A stretch of DNA of 64,000 nucleotides from Enoplolaimus lenunculus (taxonomy: Eukaryota > Nematoda > Enoplea > Enoplida > Thoracostomopsidae). The notes below the pieces were generated by a model. That model was not told the origin of the DNA. It saw nothing but the letters and a program-made list of their open reading frames with translations, and searched no databases. Both the position numbers and the translations under genes were made by a program. Shown in pieces: positions 22,755 to 34,166 of the stretch (the first letter of the stretch is position 1; every line of letters begins with the position of its first letter). The stretch covers positions 186,001 through 250,000 of the forward strand of contig JASANG010001861.1 in NCBI GenBank assembly GCA_030248215.1. Direction: 5' to 3'.

Positions 22755-24915
22755 TTACCAAGCTGCTGCATTAATCCATGGGGGTGACATCGTCCGTTGC
22801 GGTAAGCTAACCGTTTGTGTGAAACCAACCCTTGGGCTGAAACCGACCGTTGAGGTGAAACCAGCCGTTAGGGTGAAACCAACCTCTGGGGCAAAATTAA
22901 CCGCTGGGGTAAAATTAACCGCTGGGGTGAAACGAACCCCTGGGGTGAAACGAACCGTTGGGGCAAAACCAACCGTTGGGGTGAAACCAACCGTTGGGGT
23001 GGAACCAACCGTTGGGGTGAAACCAACCGTTGGGGTGAAACCAACCGTTGGGGTGAAACCAACCGTTGGGGTGAAACCAACCGTTGGGATGAAACCGACC
23101 GTTGGGGTGAAACCGACCGTTGGGGTGAAACCAACCGTTGGGGTGAAACCAACCGTTGGGGAGAAACCGACTGTTGGGGTGAAACCAACTGTTGGGGTGA
23201 AACCAACCGTTGGGGCAAAACCGACCGTTGGGGCCAAACCAACCGTTGGGGCAAAACCAACCGTTGGGGTGAAACCGACTGTTGGGGTGAGACCAACCGT
23301 TGGGGTGAAACCGACTGTTGGGGTGAGACCAACCGTTGGGGTGAAACCAACCGTTGGGGTGAAACCAACCGTTGGGATAAAACCAACCGTTGGGGTGGAA
23401 CCCACTGTTGTGGTGAAACCATCCGTTGGAGTGAAACCATCCGTTTGGTGAAGCCAACCGTTGGGGTGAAACCAAACGTTGAGCTGAAACCAACCGTTGG
23501 GGTGAAACCAACCGTTGGGGCAAAACCAACCGTTGGGGCAAAACCAACCGTTGGGGCAAAACCAACCGTTGGGGCAAAACCAACCGTTGGGGTGAAACCA
23601 ACCGTTGGGGTGAAACCAACCGTTGGGGTGAAACCAACCGTTGGGGAGAAACCGACTGTTGGGGTGAAACCAACCGTTGCGGTGAAACCAACCGTTTGGG
23701 CAAAACCAACCGTTGGGGTTAAACCAACCGTTGGGGCAAAACAAACCGTTGGGGTGAAACCAACCGTTGGGGTGAAACCAACCGTAAGCTCTATAAAGTG
23801 GTGGGGCAAAACCAACCGGAGGTGAAACCAACCGTTGGGGAGAAACCGACTGTTGGGGTGAAACCAACCGTTGGGGTGAAACCAACCGTTGGGGTGAAAC
23901 CAACTGTTGGGGCCAAACCAACCGTTGGGGCAAAACCAACCGTTGGGGTGAAACCAACCGTTGGGGCAAAACCAACCGTTGGGGCAAAACCAACCGTTGG
24001 GGCAAAACCAACCGTTGGGGCAAAACCAACCGTTGTGGTGAAACCAACCGTTGGGGTGAAACCAACCGTTGGGGAGAAACCGACTGTTGGGGGAAACCAA
24101 CCGTTGCGGTGAAACCAACCGTTGGGGCAAAACCGACTGTTGGGGTGAAACCAACCGTTGCGGTGAAACCAACCGTTGGGGCGAAACCAACCGTTGGGGC
24201 AAAACCAACCGTTGGAGTGAAACCGACTGTTGGGGTGAGACCAACCGTTAGGGTGAAACCGACTGTTGGGGTGAGACCAACCGTTAGGGTGAAACCGACT
24301 GTTGGGGTAAAACCAACCGTTGGGGTGGAACCCACTGTTGTGGTGAAACCATCCGTTGGAGTGAAACCATCCGTTTGGCGAAGCCAACCGTTGGGGTGAA
24401 ACCAACCGTTGAGCTGAAACCAACCGTTGGGGCAAAACCAACCGTTGGGGTGAAACCAACCGTTGGAGCGTTTCAAAACCAACCGTTGGGGCAAAACCAA
24501 CCGTTGGGGCAAAACCAACCGTTGGGGTGAAACCAACCGTTGGGGTGAAACCAACCGTTGGGGTGAAACCGACTGTTGGGGTGAAACCAACCGTAAGCTC
24601 TATAAAGTGGTGAAAGTTATAATCGTAAAATTACATAGCTAACGTGTAAAAAGTGTTGAACCAAAATGAAAAATTTCGTGCACTTTCTGTAAGGAGTTTT
24701 TTGACCGTAACTATTGAAGACCACACTGGTTTGCAAAACCCTTTGGCACAAATATTCCTTACGTACCAGGATACCAGTGTACAAAATTTAAACGATACAG
24801 GTCTGATATTACTTGAGCACCAACATGCGAACTAAACTGAAAATACGCGCTTGAGATGCGCGAATCATATATATGAACACTATCGTGTTCATATGATTAC
24901 TGAAATTTTAGTATT
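22755..24915 (+). mobile_element. Dispersed element with a long internal 18-bp array
   Basis: A short head (GGGGGTGACATCGTCCGTTG) precedes the array. A 310-bp tail follows it: CCGTAAGCTCTATAAAGTGG, TTGAACCAAAATGAAAAAT, ACGTACCAGGATACCAGTG, ending in an ATGAACACTATCGTGTTCAT palindrome. The same head and tail occur at 58548-58975 around only about five repeat units, so this is one element family whose internal array differs in length about twenty-fold. Confidence 0.7.
22790..24600 (+). repeat. 18-bp minisatellite, about 100 units, with higher-order structure
   Basis: The main unit is CCAACCGTTGGGGTGAAA; variants carry GGGGCAAAA, GGGGAGAAACCGACT or GGGGTGAGA. A distinctive run containing GGTGGAACCCACTGTTGTGG occurs at about 23392 and again at about 24322. 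The array-end sequence CCGTAAGCTCTATAAAGTGG occurs internally at 23783 and again at the true end, 24592. These show duplication of 0.8-0.9-kb blocks. All frames on both strands stay open, giving frames of up to 611 codons that are not genes. Confidence 0.92.
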
Positions 24916-26645
24916 TTCACTGAGTGGAGTGTATATTTGAAAAAAGGTTTGTTGTGTCGTACAGTTGCAGCAACATAAAGAGATACAAAACAGTCGTGCA
25001 CTACACAGAGTGTAAACCTCAAATTATGCGACCTCATAGCAAAAAGGGGTTCAGGGGAGCTCGGCCCCCTTACAAAAGTGTTGCCTCAAAAGGAAAATCT
25101 TTAACCAACCTTATTAGTTATGTATAAACTCGCACGCCGCCCTAAAACTTCATTAGCCTTGTATCAGTTAACAACGTAGGTATCATACCAATACCAGACC
25201 CCCTATAAATTCGATTTATATCAGTTTCAAGTAGCGTCAAATTCAATTTAAAACAAAACTTAGTTCAAATTTTAACCAAGAATTTGTGATCATATGGGTT
25301 GAAAGCCCAAACCACACTGACAGTGAGTGTAGTTGTTCAAAATATTGATATTTTTAATCTGTAAACTTGAGGCAAAATATATAAACCTAAAATTGTAAAA
25401 TTACAAAACGTATAACAATACGTTTGTTCAAAACACTCAAAGCACTACCGCGTCCGTATAATTGCCCAGTTTTTTAGCCAGTTTTCCTGCTTAAATAGAC
25501 CGATTCAGCGACACCACTCCAGTATTTGACAGCTTTAAATGTGTGTTCGGAAAGTACCACAACTTTTTCAAACTGAATCATTCTGCTTCTCGACTACGGT
25601 TTTAAAAAATAAATTCTATAGCTATCTGGTTACAATTTTAAGACCTACTTTTATGCTAGGATTCGAACTCGGGTGACTGGAGTGGGAGGCGTATACCATC
25701 ACCACTCAGCTATAGGAGCTTGACGCTCGAGCCAGATGGGGCTCTCACGTCTTGTGGTGATTTAGTACTATGTATACGTGTTGCAATTGTTAAACACGGT
25801 GCCCTGTTTAACGTATATACACTGCGCTGAGTTGCCTATAGGCAACTCAATGTGAGAAGGGGTTAATAAAATGTAAAACAGGTGCGCATTCTCAAACTTT
25901 TACCTAAGTTTAACAGTGAAATTACTTGCTCGAAGTTAGTTCACAGTATTATACCATATTAAAAATTAAAAGAATGTATGTGGTTGAGTTGACAAATTTT
26001 ACAAGCTAGACAATTTTTTATGTGTGCCAACATTTTTGTGCGACGAGTGTGCTATCATTGCCCGTCCTTACGTACAGGGTCAAGCAGGCACAGTGGTGAA
26101 TCCAGAAATTTTTGGAAAGAAAAATATTCACAAGAGATAATAGTAAAGAAACTGGTGAGCGAAGCGAGCGAGAAGTTGGGTGTCATTTTACTGCTAAACA
26201 TTATTACGAAATGTTGGTTTTGATTTTTGTTGGGAGCCTAGGCCAGGGTCCCTTCTTCGGATCTGCTATTGAACAATCACAACTTTTTGCCTGTTTCCGT
26301 ATTATTGAGTGGTGTCTGAGTGTAATCACGCCATTTAGTAATCAATACAGGCTGTAAAAACAACTTAATAAATGGCTATTGGTAAATATAAATAAAGTTT
26401 ATACGGTAAGTTTTGCTAGCCAGTTTTTTTAAATCGCTCTATCAAAGCAAAAATATAACCCTAAGCGTTAACCTGTAGAACATTTGCTGAATTCGCAGCT
26501 GTGTTCTCAACTGCGTATTGAGCCTATTGTCTATTGGTAGTAGATTTTGAAACAAGCGAACGGTGAAAACTGCGTGTCTAAAATTTAACTGTTAGAAAAA
26601 CTACATGGTTTTTACCAGCTAAAGCTGCAGATAAAATATTTTATA
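24916..26645. other. Intergenic stretch
   Basis: No gene was seen. The region contains a tRNA-like relic at 25654-25719, a GTTGCCTATAGGCAAC palindrome near 25832, and the dispersed GAGCGAAGCGAGCGAGAAG motif near 26156. Confidence 0.35.
25654..25719 (-). other. tRNA-like relic (pseudogene or SINE head)
   Basis: On the minus strand GCTCCTATAGCTGAGTGGTG resembles a tRNA 5' end with an A box, and GAGTTCGAATCC 36 bp further on resembles a B box. The 3' acceptor strand does not pair with the 5' end and the T stem is poor, so a functional tRNA is unlikely. Confidence 0.35.
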
Positions 26646-27095
26646 CTGTAGTGACCCGAAAAGGAAGGGGGACTGATATTTATTTAGCATCTCGAGAGGG
26701 TACCACCCTGTTATACAGTTACGGACTGTTATTTATTTTTAAACCGCCCTCCGCTACGCTTCGTTACTGATATATATCCTTTATTGCAACTATCCATTGA
26801 ATTAAACGTCTATTTGTCTTTTGTAAATAGCTTGAGCGATAATACAATGTTATACTTAGGAAAGTACTTTCAAAACTTAAATACGTTTCAAAGCTTCGAA
26901 CTCAACGGTATTTGGTCCTGTAGTCATTTATGCGTTACAGTTATGGATAATTGACATTTGGACTCTAATTAGGGATAAGGGACTCTATCCGCTGACGGAC
27001 TCTTATTAGGGATACGGACTCCTATTGGTTGAAACTCAAAATGGGGACCTCCTCCGCCCCCTCTTATTACTCCCCCCTTTTACGGGTCACTACAG
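26646..27095 (+). mobile_element. Family B element, full length
   Basis: The ends CTGTAGTGACCCG and CGGGTCACTACAG are perfect inverted repeats. The interior runs CTGATATTTATTTAGCATCT, GGACTGTTATTTATTTTTAA, CCGCCCTCCGC, then direct AGGGATA motifs and GGACTCCTATTGG. At 450 bp it has no coding frame. This is the reference copy for at least eight others in the window. Confidence 0.85.
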
Positions 27096-28224
27096 AACAT
27101 TAGCAATAACTTGTTTCAATGAGTGCGCTAAATATTGAAATTTACATCCAATTCGTTGAAAGTAACCTTACTTATCACCAGCTCATAATAGATGCTATAC
27201 ACATTTAAAACTAAAAGCACTTATTTCACAACGTTGAGCTATTCAGTAAACAATGTAGTCCAAAAGAAACCGTAACAACCTCTAATGTTCTAATGAATAA
27301 TATCTTCAAATTAGCGCTGTTCTTGACAATTATTGCCCGTAACAACAGTCTACAGTTATTAGCAATCTTTAGTCTTTTACATATTTTATTAACTTTTGTC
27401 AACATAAATGCTGTAGTTTTTAACCACAAAAATTTAAATGGCCATCCGGAAGTTGCATAATTGTGCAAGCGGTACCAAAAGCATTATTATAATGATATAT
27501 TCTTATTACTTCGAGGACCATTTGTGTTGAGATTTAAAAAATAACAGAACATATCGGTGTTTCTAAGGAATTCAAAGCAATATATACATATATATGTATA
27601 TTATATACATGTATATATGAATATATGCATATATACATGCATATATAAATATATATAAATATATTAATAAATAAATAAATATATATATTGGTCATCCTGA
27701 GGAATCCAAAGCAAACCCAACACCACGCAAGTTTCAGTTTAACTTCAGCAAAAATGGTGAATAAAAATCAATGTTCAAAAAATCGCAATATAAGCGTGCG
27801 GCAGTCTGCAACTAGGAATATATAGAAACGGCATGAAAATTTTCCTTACATTGAATTCTGTTAATGCAGTCTATAGAGCTTTCGTCCAGGGGCAAATGTC
27901 TGTAGTTGGTCGGCGTCCCACCTCACCTTCTTTAGTTGCGAACCTGAAACGTATAAAATGATTGATAATCAAAAACAACTAAAATTAGACTGAAATCTGA
28001 ACGTCACGCTTTCTGTTCTAACGTAAACAATAAGTTAAAAGTAGTAACAACCGATATTGAAAATTTATTTGTTTTCTCGTGGGTAAACATGACTGCCAAT
28101 CAGTTGAATTAGAAATATCCAGTTGATCAAAGAGGTCTGAATCATACGAAATGTTTCAGGAGACGTTATTTGGTTATATGGAAAACATACATCGCAATGA
28201 ACCCAAAATTTTTAAAATATTCGA
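27096..28224. other. Intergenic with AT-rich tract
   Basis: No gene was seen. About 27580-27690 is an ATATACATATATGTATAT tract. The 80-codon minus-strand frame at 27226-27468 has no recognisable feature. Confidence 0.4.
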
Positions 28225-28340
28225 TGAACTTTGTTATTCGCGACCTCGCTTCAGCGAGGTCGTATTTAGATGGTTGTTCGCTTATTCGCGACCTCGTCTC
28301 AGCGAGGTAGTGTTTAGATGGTTGTTCGCTTATTTTGTAA
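28225..28340 (+). repeat. 48-bp tandem repeat, two copies
   Basis: Both units contain a TTATTCGCGACCTCG start, an AGCGAGGT core that pairs with GACCTCGC, and a TTTAGATGGTTGTTCGC end. The hairpin GACCTCGCTTCAGCGAGGTC lies in unit 1. Confidence 0.8.
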
Positions 28341-28638
28341 TTTGTATACGCATGTAACGTAATATTATCGAACAACGAAAGTATTCTTTGATATTCTAAA
28401 CCAATGAAGATTTCAGTATGTGACGTACCAAAACGTAAACAAGGATCGACGCCATCTGGTCGTGGTATAAAGTAAAACGGAGAAAATGCAAAAAGTTTAG
28501 TGAAGCAGACCAAAATTGCAGTTGTATCTGTGTATATAGACGAATTTTGCTTTTTCTTTGGTAAAGATTTTGTAGATTGCAATTGCTTAACACCGTGCGC
28601 ATATGGGATTTTGCTCCAAATGTGACAAAAAGATTGCA

Positions 28639-28850
28639 CAATGAACGGTCAAAGCGTCCCTCAGTAGTTCTTGAGACTCTTGTACCTGCATTGCTAATTG
28701 AACGGTCAAACCATCTTTCAGTAGTTCTTGAGACTCAACAAGCATTGCATATTGAACGATCAAAGCGTTCCTTGAGACTCGTGTACATGCATTGCATAAT
28801 GAACGGTCAAAACATCCATCAGTAGTTCTTGAGATTCTTGTTCTCTTTCT
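28639..28850 (+). repeat. Tandem repeat of about 56 bp, four copies
   Basis: Units start GAACGGTCAAAGCGTCC, continue CAGTAGTTCTTGAGACTC and end GCATTGCATAAT; the third is shortened. Frames on both strands across it are repeat shadows. Confidence 0.8.
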
Positions 28851-29213
28851 AACCAACTGGTGGCAGCTAGCCAATCAGCGCAGGTCGAATTGTGGCATAC
28901 ACCGATTCGATAGGTGCAACTTTTATATACACCGTGTCGCAGTAATTGTTTTGGAACCAGAGCCTAAATTTAGGCTAAGGTTAATGTTATAATGTGAAAA
29001 AAGTGATATATTGAACAGTCTGTTTTGAAGACAGTATTACTCGGCGCCGACAAATTTGAGAGTGAAATAACAACCAATGTGTGTACCTTAAAAAACGGGG
29101 CACATGTTTTTCTGCGGTTTAGAATGGCATGGTCAACGAACCCCCAGAACGCCAGAAAACTATGTGCCAAATGGCTTTTCTATCCCAGTTGTTATCAAGG
29201 CACAAGCGGAGAT

Positions 29214-29345
29214 CTGCCTCCTGGTTCAGCAGAAAATCTACCTCCTGCTTCAGCTGCTCCTCCAGTAGAATTTCTAGTGGAAATTCCTGCGCAACCAAAG
29301 GTAAAAATATCGGACCGGAGCCGAAGGTCAACAAAATTTACAGGA
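29214..29345. repeat. Dispersed repeat K
   Basis: Contains GGAGATCTGCCTCCTGGTTC and TCTACCTCCTGCTTCAGC; the same theme (GGAGGTCTGCCTCCGGCTCC) recurs at 52747-52797 and 57041-57365. The 120-codon frame at 29025 runs across it and is not supported. Confidence 0.5.
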
Positions 29346-30387
29346 GTCGGAAGTCAAAAAGGAGGTGAGGTGAAATTATGCGGTTAAAATGTTGTTTAAT
29401 TTGCTAATATTACCACATATTAATAAGGTGTTGTGAAACTGTTTGGTTTTATACTTTTGTTTTATGAAATTTCGGCAATTTTTTACTAGAAATTGTATCA
29501 AAATTTAAAACGAAAAGCAATAAACAAAATAAATATTGTAAAATTATACAAAATTTCACTATCGAAAATGCTGGAACACACCCTGCTACAAACAGTGAAC
29601 GTAGTGCATATAAAAGGCACAAAACCTTAAACAATATTAAACAACTGGTTTTTAGATTAATATCGTTTAATCGGAATTGTCATTAACTTCCTCGTATTTA
29701 GTTTAAGAGTGCTGTGTTACATCAGTTTGTTTTGAGAGAGCTTATTGGTGACTTCTTCCAAATACCATATTTGGCTCTTATACGTTTATACTATGCTTAG
29801 TTCTATTCATACATTCTTGGGCTTATACTTAAGTTCACGCTTAGGCTTAGATTTTAGAAAAGACTTGTCTTAGGTTAGCTTATAAGGTCTAAACTTTAAA
29901 ATTGTGGTGAAGTGCATAAGTGTCAATTCTAGTATACTCATTTATTTTAAGTTTACCTGTCGAGATAAACTACAGCATTTTAATATAATTGGCCAACAGT
30001 GATCATTCAATCTTGTCCATTCTGTAGATCTTATTTCAATATCCCCAGAAACGTAGAAATTTACCTAATCTCTCAATTTAACAGTAATGTTACGCAGTTG
30101 ACTTTTTTAAATCACTAAGGATGGGATTTTAAAACAAACTAAAGTTTTTTGATTGCTAAGAAACAAAATTAAAGTATTTAATTATTTTTTCTGACGCAGA
30201 TTAAATTATTCCGTGCTATTTTAATACCTGTTATATATGGTCCCTCAAACCACTTACAATTTCTTCCTATATAAACAATGTTCAATACGTTGTTATTCGG
30301 CGAGGCAAAGATAGTTCAAAAAATAAAACGCTATTTTAAACGCTTTCGCGTTTCAAACAACTTTATTCAAAACGCTTTTTTATAAGT
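29346..30387. other. Intergenic stretch
   Basis: No gene was seen. Isolated CTTAGGC-type hexamers lie near 29790-29880. The rest is AT-rich and unassigned. Confidence 0.35.
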
Positions 30388-30598
30388 GCACTGCAAACAA
30401 GGTGAAGCAAATTGACTATCTCCGAAATAGACTTTACGGGACTACACAAACGGAGTCAAATTCGACTCCGCAGGAGTCACATTTAACTCACTAAGTCGAA
30501 CGTACCACTCTAGCGGAATCGAATTTGACTCAGTTTGTGTAGTCCCGTAAAGCCTATTTCGGAGAAAGACGATTTGACTCACCATTTTTTGCAGTGTA
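30388..30598. mobile_element. Family C foldback element
   Basis: It begins CACTGCAAACAAGGTGAAGC and ends CACCATTTTTTGCAGTGTA. GGACTACACAAACGGAGTCA mirrors TGACTCAGTTTGTGTAGTCC, and the whole element folds on itself. Inside are repeated GAGTCAAATT / AATTTGACTC pairs. Other copies are at 50121, 50985 and 58210. Confidence 0.8.
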
Positions 30599-30757
30599 GA
30601 GAAACTGTAAAGTAAATAAAGTTTTAAATATATTCAAACAGGTTTGAAATTGAACTCACAAGCAACTGAACCAACTCTTTCTTTTCTAACAACAGATCTA
30701 GAACCTTCTTTGGAAGCCATATGTGATTCTAAAAATATCAAGCAATGTAATTAAATT

Positions 30758-31025
30758 TTAGATTAATCTTAAATAATTAATAAAAGTAACATATTTAAGA
30801 TATTAACTTAAATTAATATTGAAATCTAATTACATTTATAAATTTAGATATAATATAAATAAATTAATATTAAACTTATTTAATAATTAATTTTTAGATT
30901 AATCTTAAATAATTAAGAAAAGTAACTTAGGTAAGATATTAACTTAAATTAATATTGAAATATAATTACATTTATTAATTTAAAATAATATAAATAAAAT
31001 AATAATATTAAACTTATTAAAAAGT
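30758..31025 (+). repeat. 136-bp AT-rich tandem duplication
   Basis: TTAGATTAATCTTAAATAAT occurs at 30758 and at about 30894, followed in both by AAAAGTAAC and TTAACTTAAATTAATATTG. Two copies, about 90 percent alike. Confidence 0.75.
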
Positions 31026-31460
31026 AAACATTTGTAGAGTAGCGTAAATGCGTTTAACGCTTATCATCAAACCGTTATTTTTTCATCAATAAAAATGCTT
31101 TTTTCAAATCGATAAACTCGCTTTACCTCTTTCATTCGATATAAAGCAGAAATGCACACATGATTTTATTTGTAGGCGATTCCAACGGCCGAGTTGTGTT
31201 CAAAGTTGAAGACAAATTGTTTGGTTCTTGTGACGTTTCCGACAAGAAAATTACAGGATGATAAACATATAAAACTGTTCCAAATGCCTAAGTTCCGCTT
31301 TAAAATACTTTCAATTTTGTTAATAAAACACTGTATTTTATTATTTTAATCTGTTTCAGTTTGGTTTTAAATCGTACTGCGTATTCTGTTTTTAATAGTT
31401 ATTTTACTTAAATTAAGGTTACGTTATAGTTAGATTAGAAGTTTAAGACAATGTAAAGAA

Positions 31461-31652
31461 CTGGGGCGCAATAGTACTATAAGCTTATTCCTAAGCGTAA
31501 ACCTAAGCGTAAGCCTAAACCTAATTGTAAGAATGAGTTTATTCCTAAGCCTAAGCCTAAGTCTAAGCCTACTTAAGTTTAACCAAAGCAAAAATTAGTC
31601 TACTGCTTAAGCTTATTCTATTCTAGTCCCACAGAAAAAAGTTGCGCCCTTG
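31461..31652. mobile_element. Family A TIR element
   Basis: Left end CTGGGGCGCAATAGTACTAT; CCTAAG-type hexamers; the block AAAATTAGTCTACTGCTTAA; CTATTCTAGTCCCACAG; right end GTTGCGCCCTTG. Confidence 0.7.
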
Positions 31653-31955
31653 TTCTTTACATAAGCCTAATTTTGTAACTTTTAGATGTCAAGAGCTGCT
31701 GTGTCTATCTGCAGTATTTCATTTTATACTTCTCTGAAGGCATGGAATTTAATTAATGTCGTGCTTAGCGCCCGCAATACCCCAAATTGGAGCCTTCATG
31801 CTCAACAGGCCCCATCATAACATTTAAAAATAATGATTTTTGCATTAAATATTAACTCGTTCGAATATATTTGTCTCCTTTCCCAGTTTTCTTCAACTTT
31901 ATTTTTATTCGACAAGCTAGCTTTTTGACCCGACTCACACCACTCACTTCTAATT

Positions 31956-32305
31956 AGGGTGTGAACGGATGACTGAAGGGATTGAAATAACGGAAACATA
32001 AACGGAAAACGGATAATGAAGTATAAAAGTTTCAAAGATGTCATTTTGCCAGCACAACTGAGGCATGCAAAGATTTACCGAGCTTTTCACAATTTAAACA
32101 CAAAGAACCCGAAGCATTAAAATTTTTTAGGATTTTGACAAATTTAGTAATTTTTATTACGTATCGAAGTATTACAGGTTATTTCAATTTAAAAATTGCG
32201 AAATATATACGTTATTTATTGCTAATCTTGAGATAGTTCTATAACGGAAACGGAAACAGACATTGAATTTTACCGGAGACAGATACGGATATCCGATTAC
32301 ACTCT
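31956..32305. mobile_element. Family F element, copy 2
   Basis: It starts AGGGTGTGAACGGATGAC and ends CGGATATCCGATTACACTCT, with ACGGAAACGGAAACAGACAT inside, in the same order as 4244-4621. Confidence 0.6.
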
Positions 32306-32310
32306 TTTCC

Positions 32311-32568
32311 TACGCTGCAAATTACTATGACTTGATTAATCAACTCAGAGAGTGAATTAGTTATTTCTGGTTATTTCTGAGTTAATAACGGTAAACAATA
32401 ACTCACTCTGAGCTGATTTAATTCTGGCTTAGTTAACAAATTAACTCAGAATTAGCGAAATCAATTCAGAATTCTGAGATGAGAGAGACCTAATTCAAAG
32501 CTCACAGCTCGGAGTAGATTCAACTCATTTTGAGTTAAAATCAACTCACTAAAATTCACAATGTATAG
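32311..32568. mobile_element. Family I element, copy 2
   Basis: It matches 15722-15974 in order: GACTTGATTAATCAACTCAG, GTGAATTAGTTATTTCTGG, then GAGTTAAAATCAACTCACT. The ends (GCAAATTACTATGACTTG / ACTAAAATTCACAATG) are loosely inverted. Confidence 0.6.
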
Positions 32569-33889
32569 GGTTTCACATTGGCTCCCAATATACAAAACGA
32601 AGCAATTTTGAGTCGGTTTTCGACAAACCTCTCAGGATATATTTTGTTCTCGGCCCAGATATAAAACAAGGCCAGAAAATTGTTCAGTGGGGCTGTAATA
32701 GAGTCAGCTTAACCTTTAAACTAAAACCGATTATAAAGCAATTGAAGAGGTAAACTACGTGGCGCAATGGTAGAGTGTTCAGCTTAAGGTTCTACATGTG
32801 GCTAGTCCGAGCCATCCCTGTTTGCTTGCATCTTCAGCTGCTTAGAAAAAAGGTTAAGATACCGGTTCCTACCTAGACTTACATTGTTAAAGTAGCAATC
32901 TTATTCTGATACAGAAAATGTATTATTATCTGTGCCATAGGCAAAGAAACCTATGGCAGAGTTTACTTCAAGACCTATAACTGAGTTGAACATTTAACAT
33001 TAAATTTAAGCTTTTACAATAAAGTGTAGATTTTGCTTTGTAGATTTTTCAATTATATGCTAGACAATCTTGAAAATGCGGAAGTAAGCTGTAAACGTGA
33101 GCTTGTCTAGCTTGACCAATATTTTCCTGGTTTCTAGTACGTCTATGTCTGCAGTTGTTATTTTATTGTCTGGAAGTATGTTGGATCACTTGTTCTAAAA
33201 CCGACAAACTAAATTGAAATTAGATTTATGAAATCTGTATTGCAGACGCCGTGTTTTTTTAGTTTTTATTTCACGTTGAAAGTTGTCTGAAAATTGAAAG
33301 TTTACGACATCAGCCTCGATGACCGCATATATATTTGACAAATTTAAGAATTTTAATTAAAAATAACCACGTCAAACAAATGGTTGTTTATGAGGCATTA
33401 TTTAAATTTATTGTTGTCAACAGTACTAAAATAGTAATCGTTCAGATGAATTGTCGTGCCCAGTAATATGATGTCACAAGGGGCTAAGGTGTACCCTGGT
33501 CTCCCAATCTAAATTCGCTTGTCAAGTAAAGAGGGGCACCGGCCTTATTAAGGTATCGTTAATGACGTTCTAATTCTAATTTAAGAAATATATTTTAGCC
33601 GTTTCTAACGTGCCAGCGCCCGCTAAATTTCATTTTCTAGGTACATCACTTTTGTTTATTATCAAACCTTTAAACTTGTTCATTGTAGTTTTGGTTTCAA
33701 ACATTTATTGCACATCAAACTCGAAATTAAATTCTAATTTCATTCAGTTTAGTTTGTAATTTTACACATGTATTATAATGCGCTAACTGCGCTGAACATT
33801 ACACCTTCAGCTTTTTTCATTCAGGAAAATTGTGTTTTAGAACTTGCACCAGCTGGTGTATTTATAAAAGCAACTACTGTAGTAACTCA
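32569..33889. other. Intergenic stretch with a tRNA-like patch
   Basis: No gene was seen. At about 32757-32812 the sequence GTGGCGCAATGGTAGAGTGT resembles a tRNA A-box region, and TGGCTAGTCCGAGCC a poor B box; this could be the head of a SINE but is weak. The rest is unassigned. Confidence 0.3.
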
Positions 33890-34166
33890 CCCTGCGTCTG
33901 GCTTGTTGTTTGCTTCGCTCGCGAGTTTGGGGGCTCCACTTTGGAGTTTTGGGGAGAGCCCCCGCCCTGTCTGCTCCGGCACTGCCTATAACCTTGCATT
34001 ATCGCTTAAGCTTCTGATACAAGACACATTGCAATAACGGATATATCAATATCGGATGGCGGAGGACGGGTAAAAAAATAAATGACAGTCCATAACCAAA
34101 TAATAGAGGGAACCCTCTGGAGAGGCCGAATAAATATTAGGCCCCCTTTTATTCGGGTTATTACAG
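33890..34166. mobile_element. Repeat J end abutting a truncated family B copy
   Basis: About 33890-33985 has TTGCTTCGCTCGCGAGTTTG and ends CCCTGTCTGCTCCGGCACTG, a J-type end. From about 33986 the sequence is family B in reverse (CTATAACCTTGCATTATCGC) through to TTCGGGTTATTACAG. Confidence 0.5.

Noticed and set aside
22755-24590. A 611-codon minus-strand open frame and other long frames at 22.8-24.6 kb
   Set aside because: The 18-bp unit is a multiple of three and free of stops in several frames on both strands, so long frames are automatic. The same element elsewhere has only about five units.
22790-24600. CRISPR-like array
   Set aside because: The units are contiguous with no unique spacers, and the window is clearly eukaryotic.
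28166-28639. A 157-codon minus-strand frame
   Set aside because: It includes the 48-bp duplication and has no recognisable domain, signal or splice partner. I could not support it as a gene.
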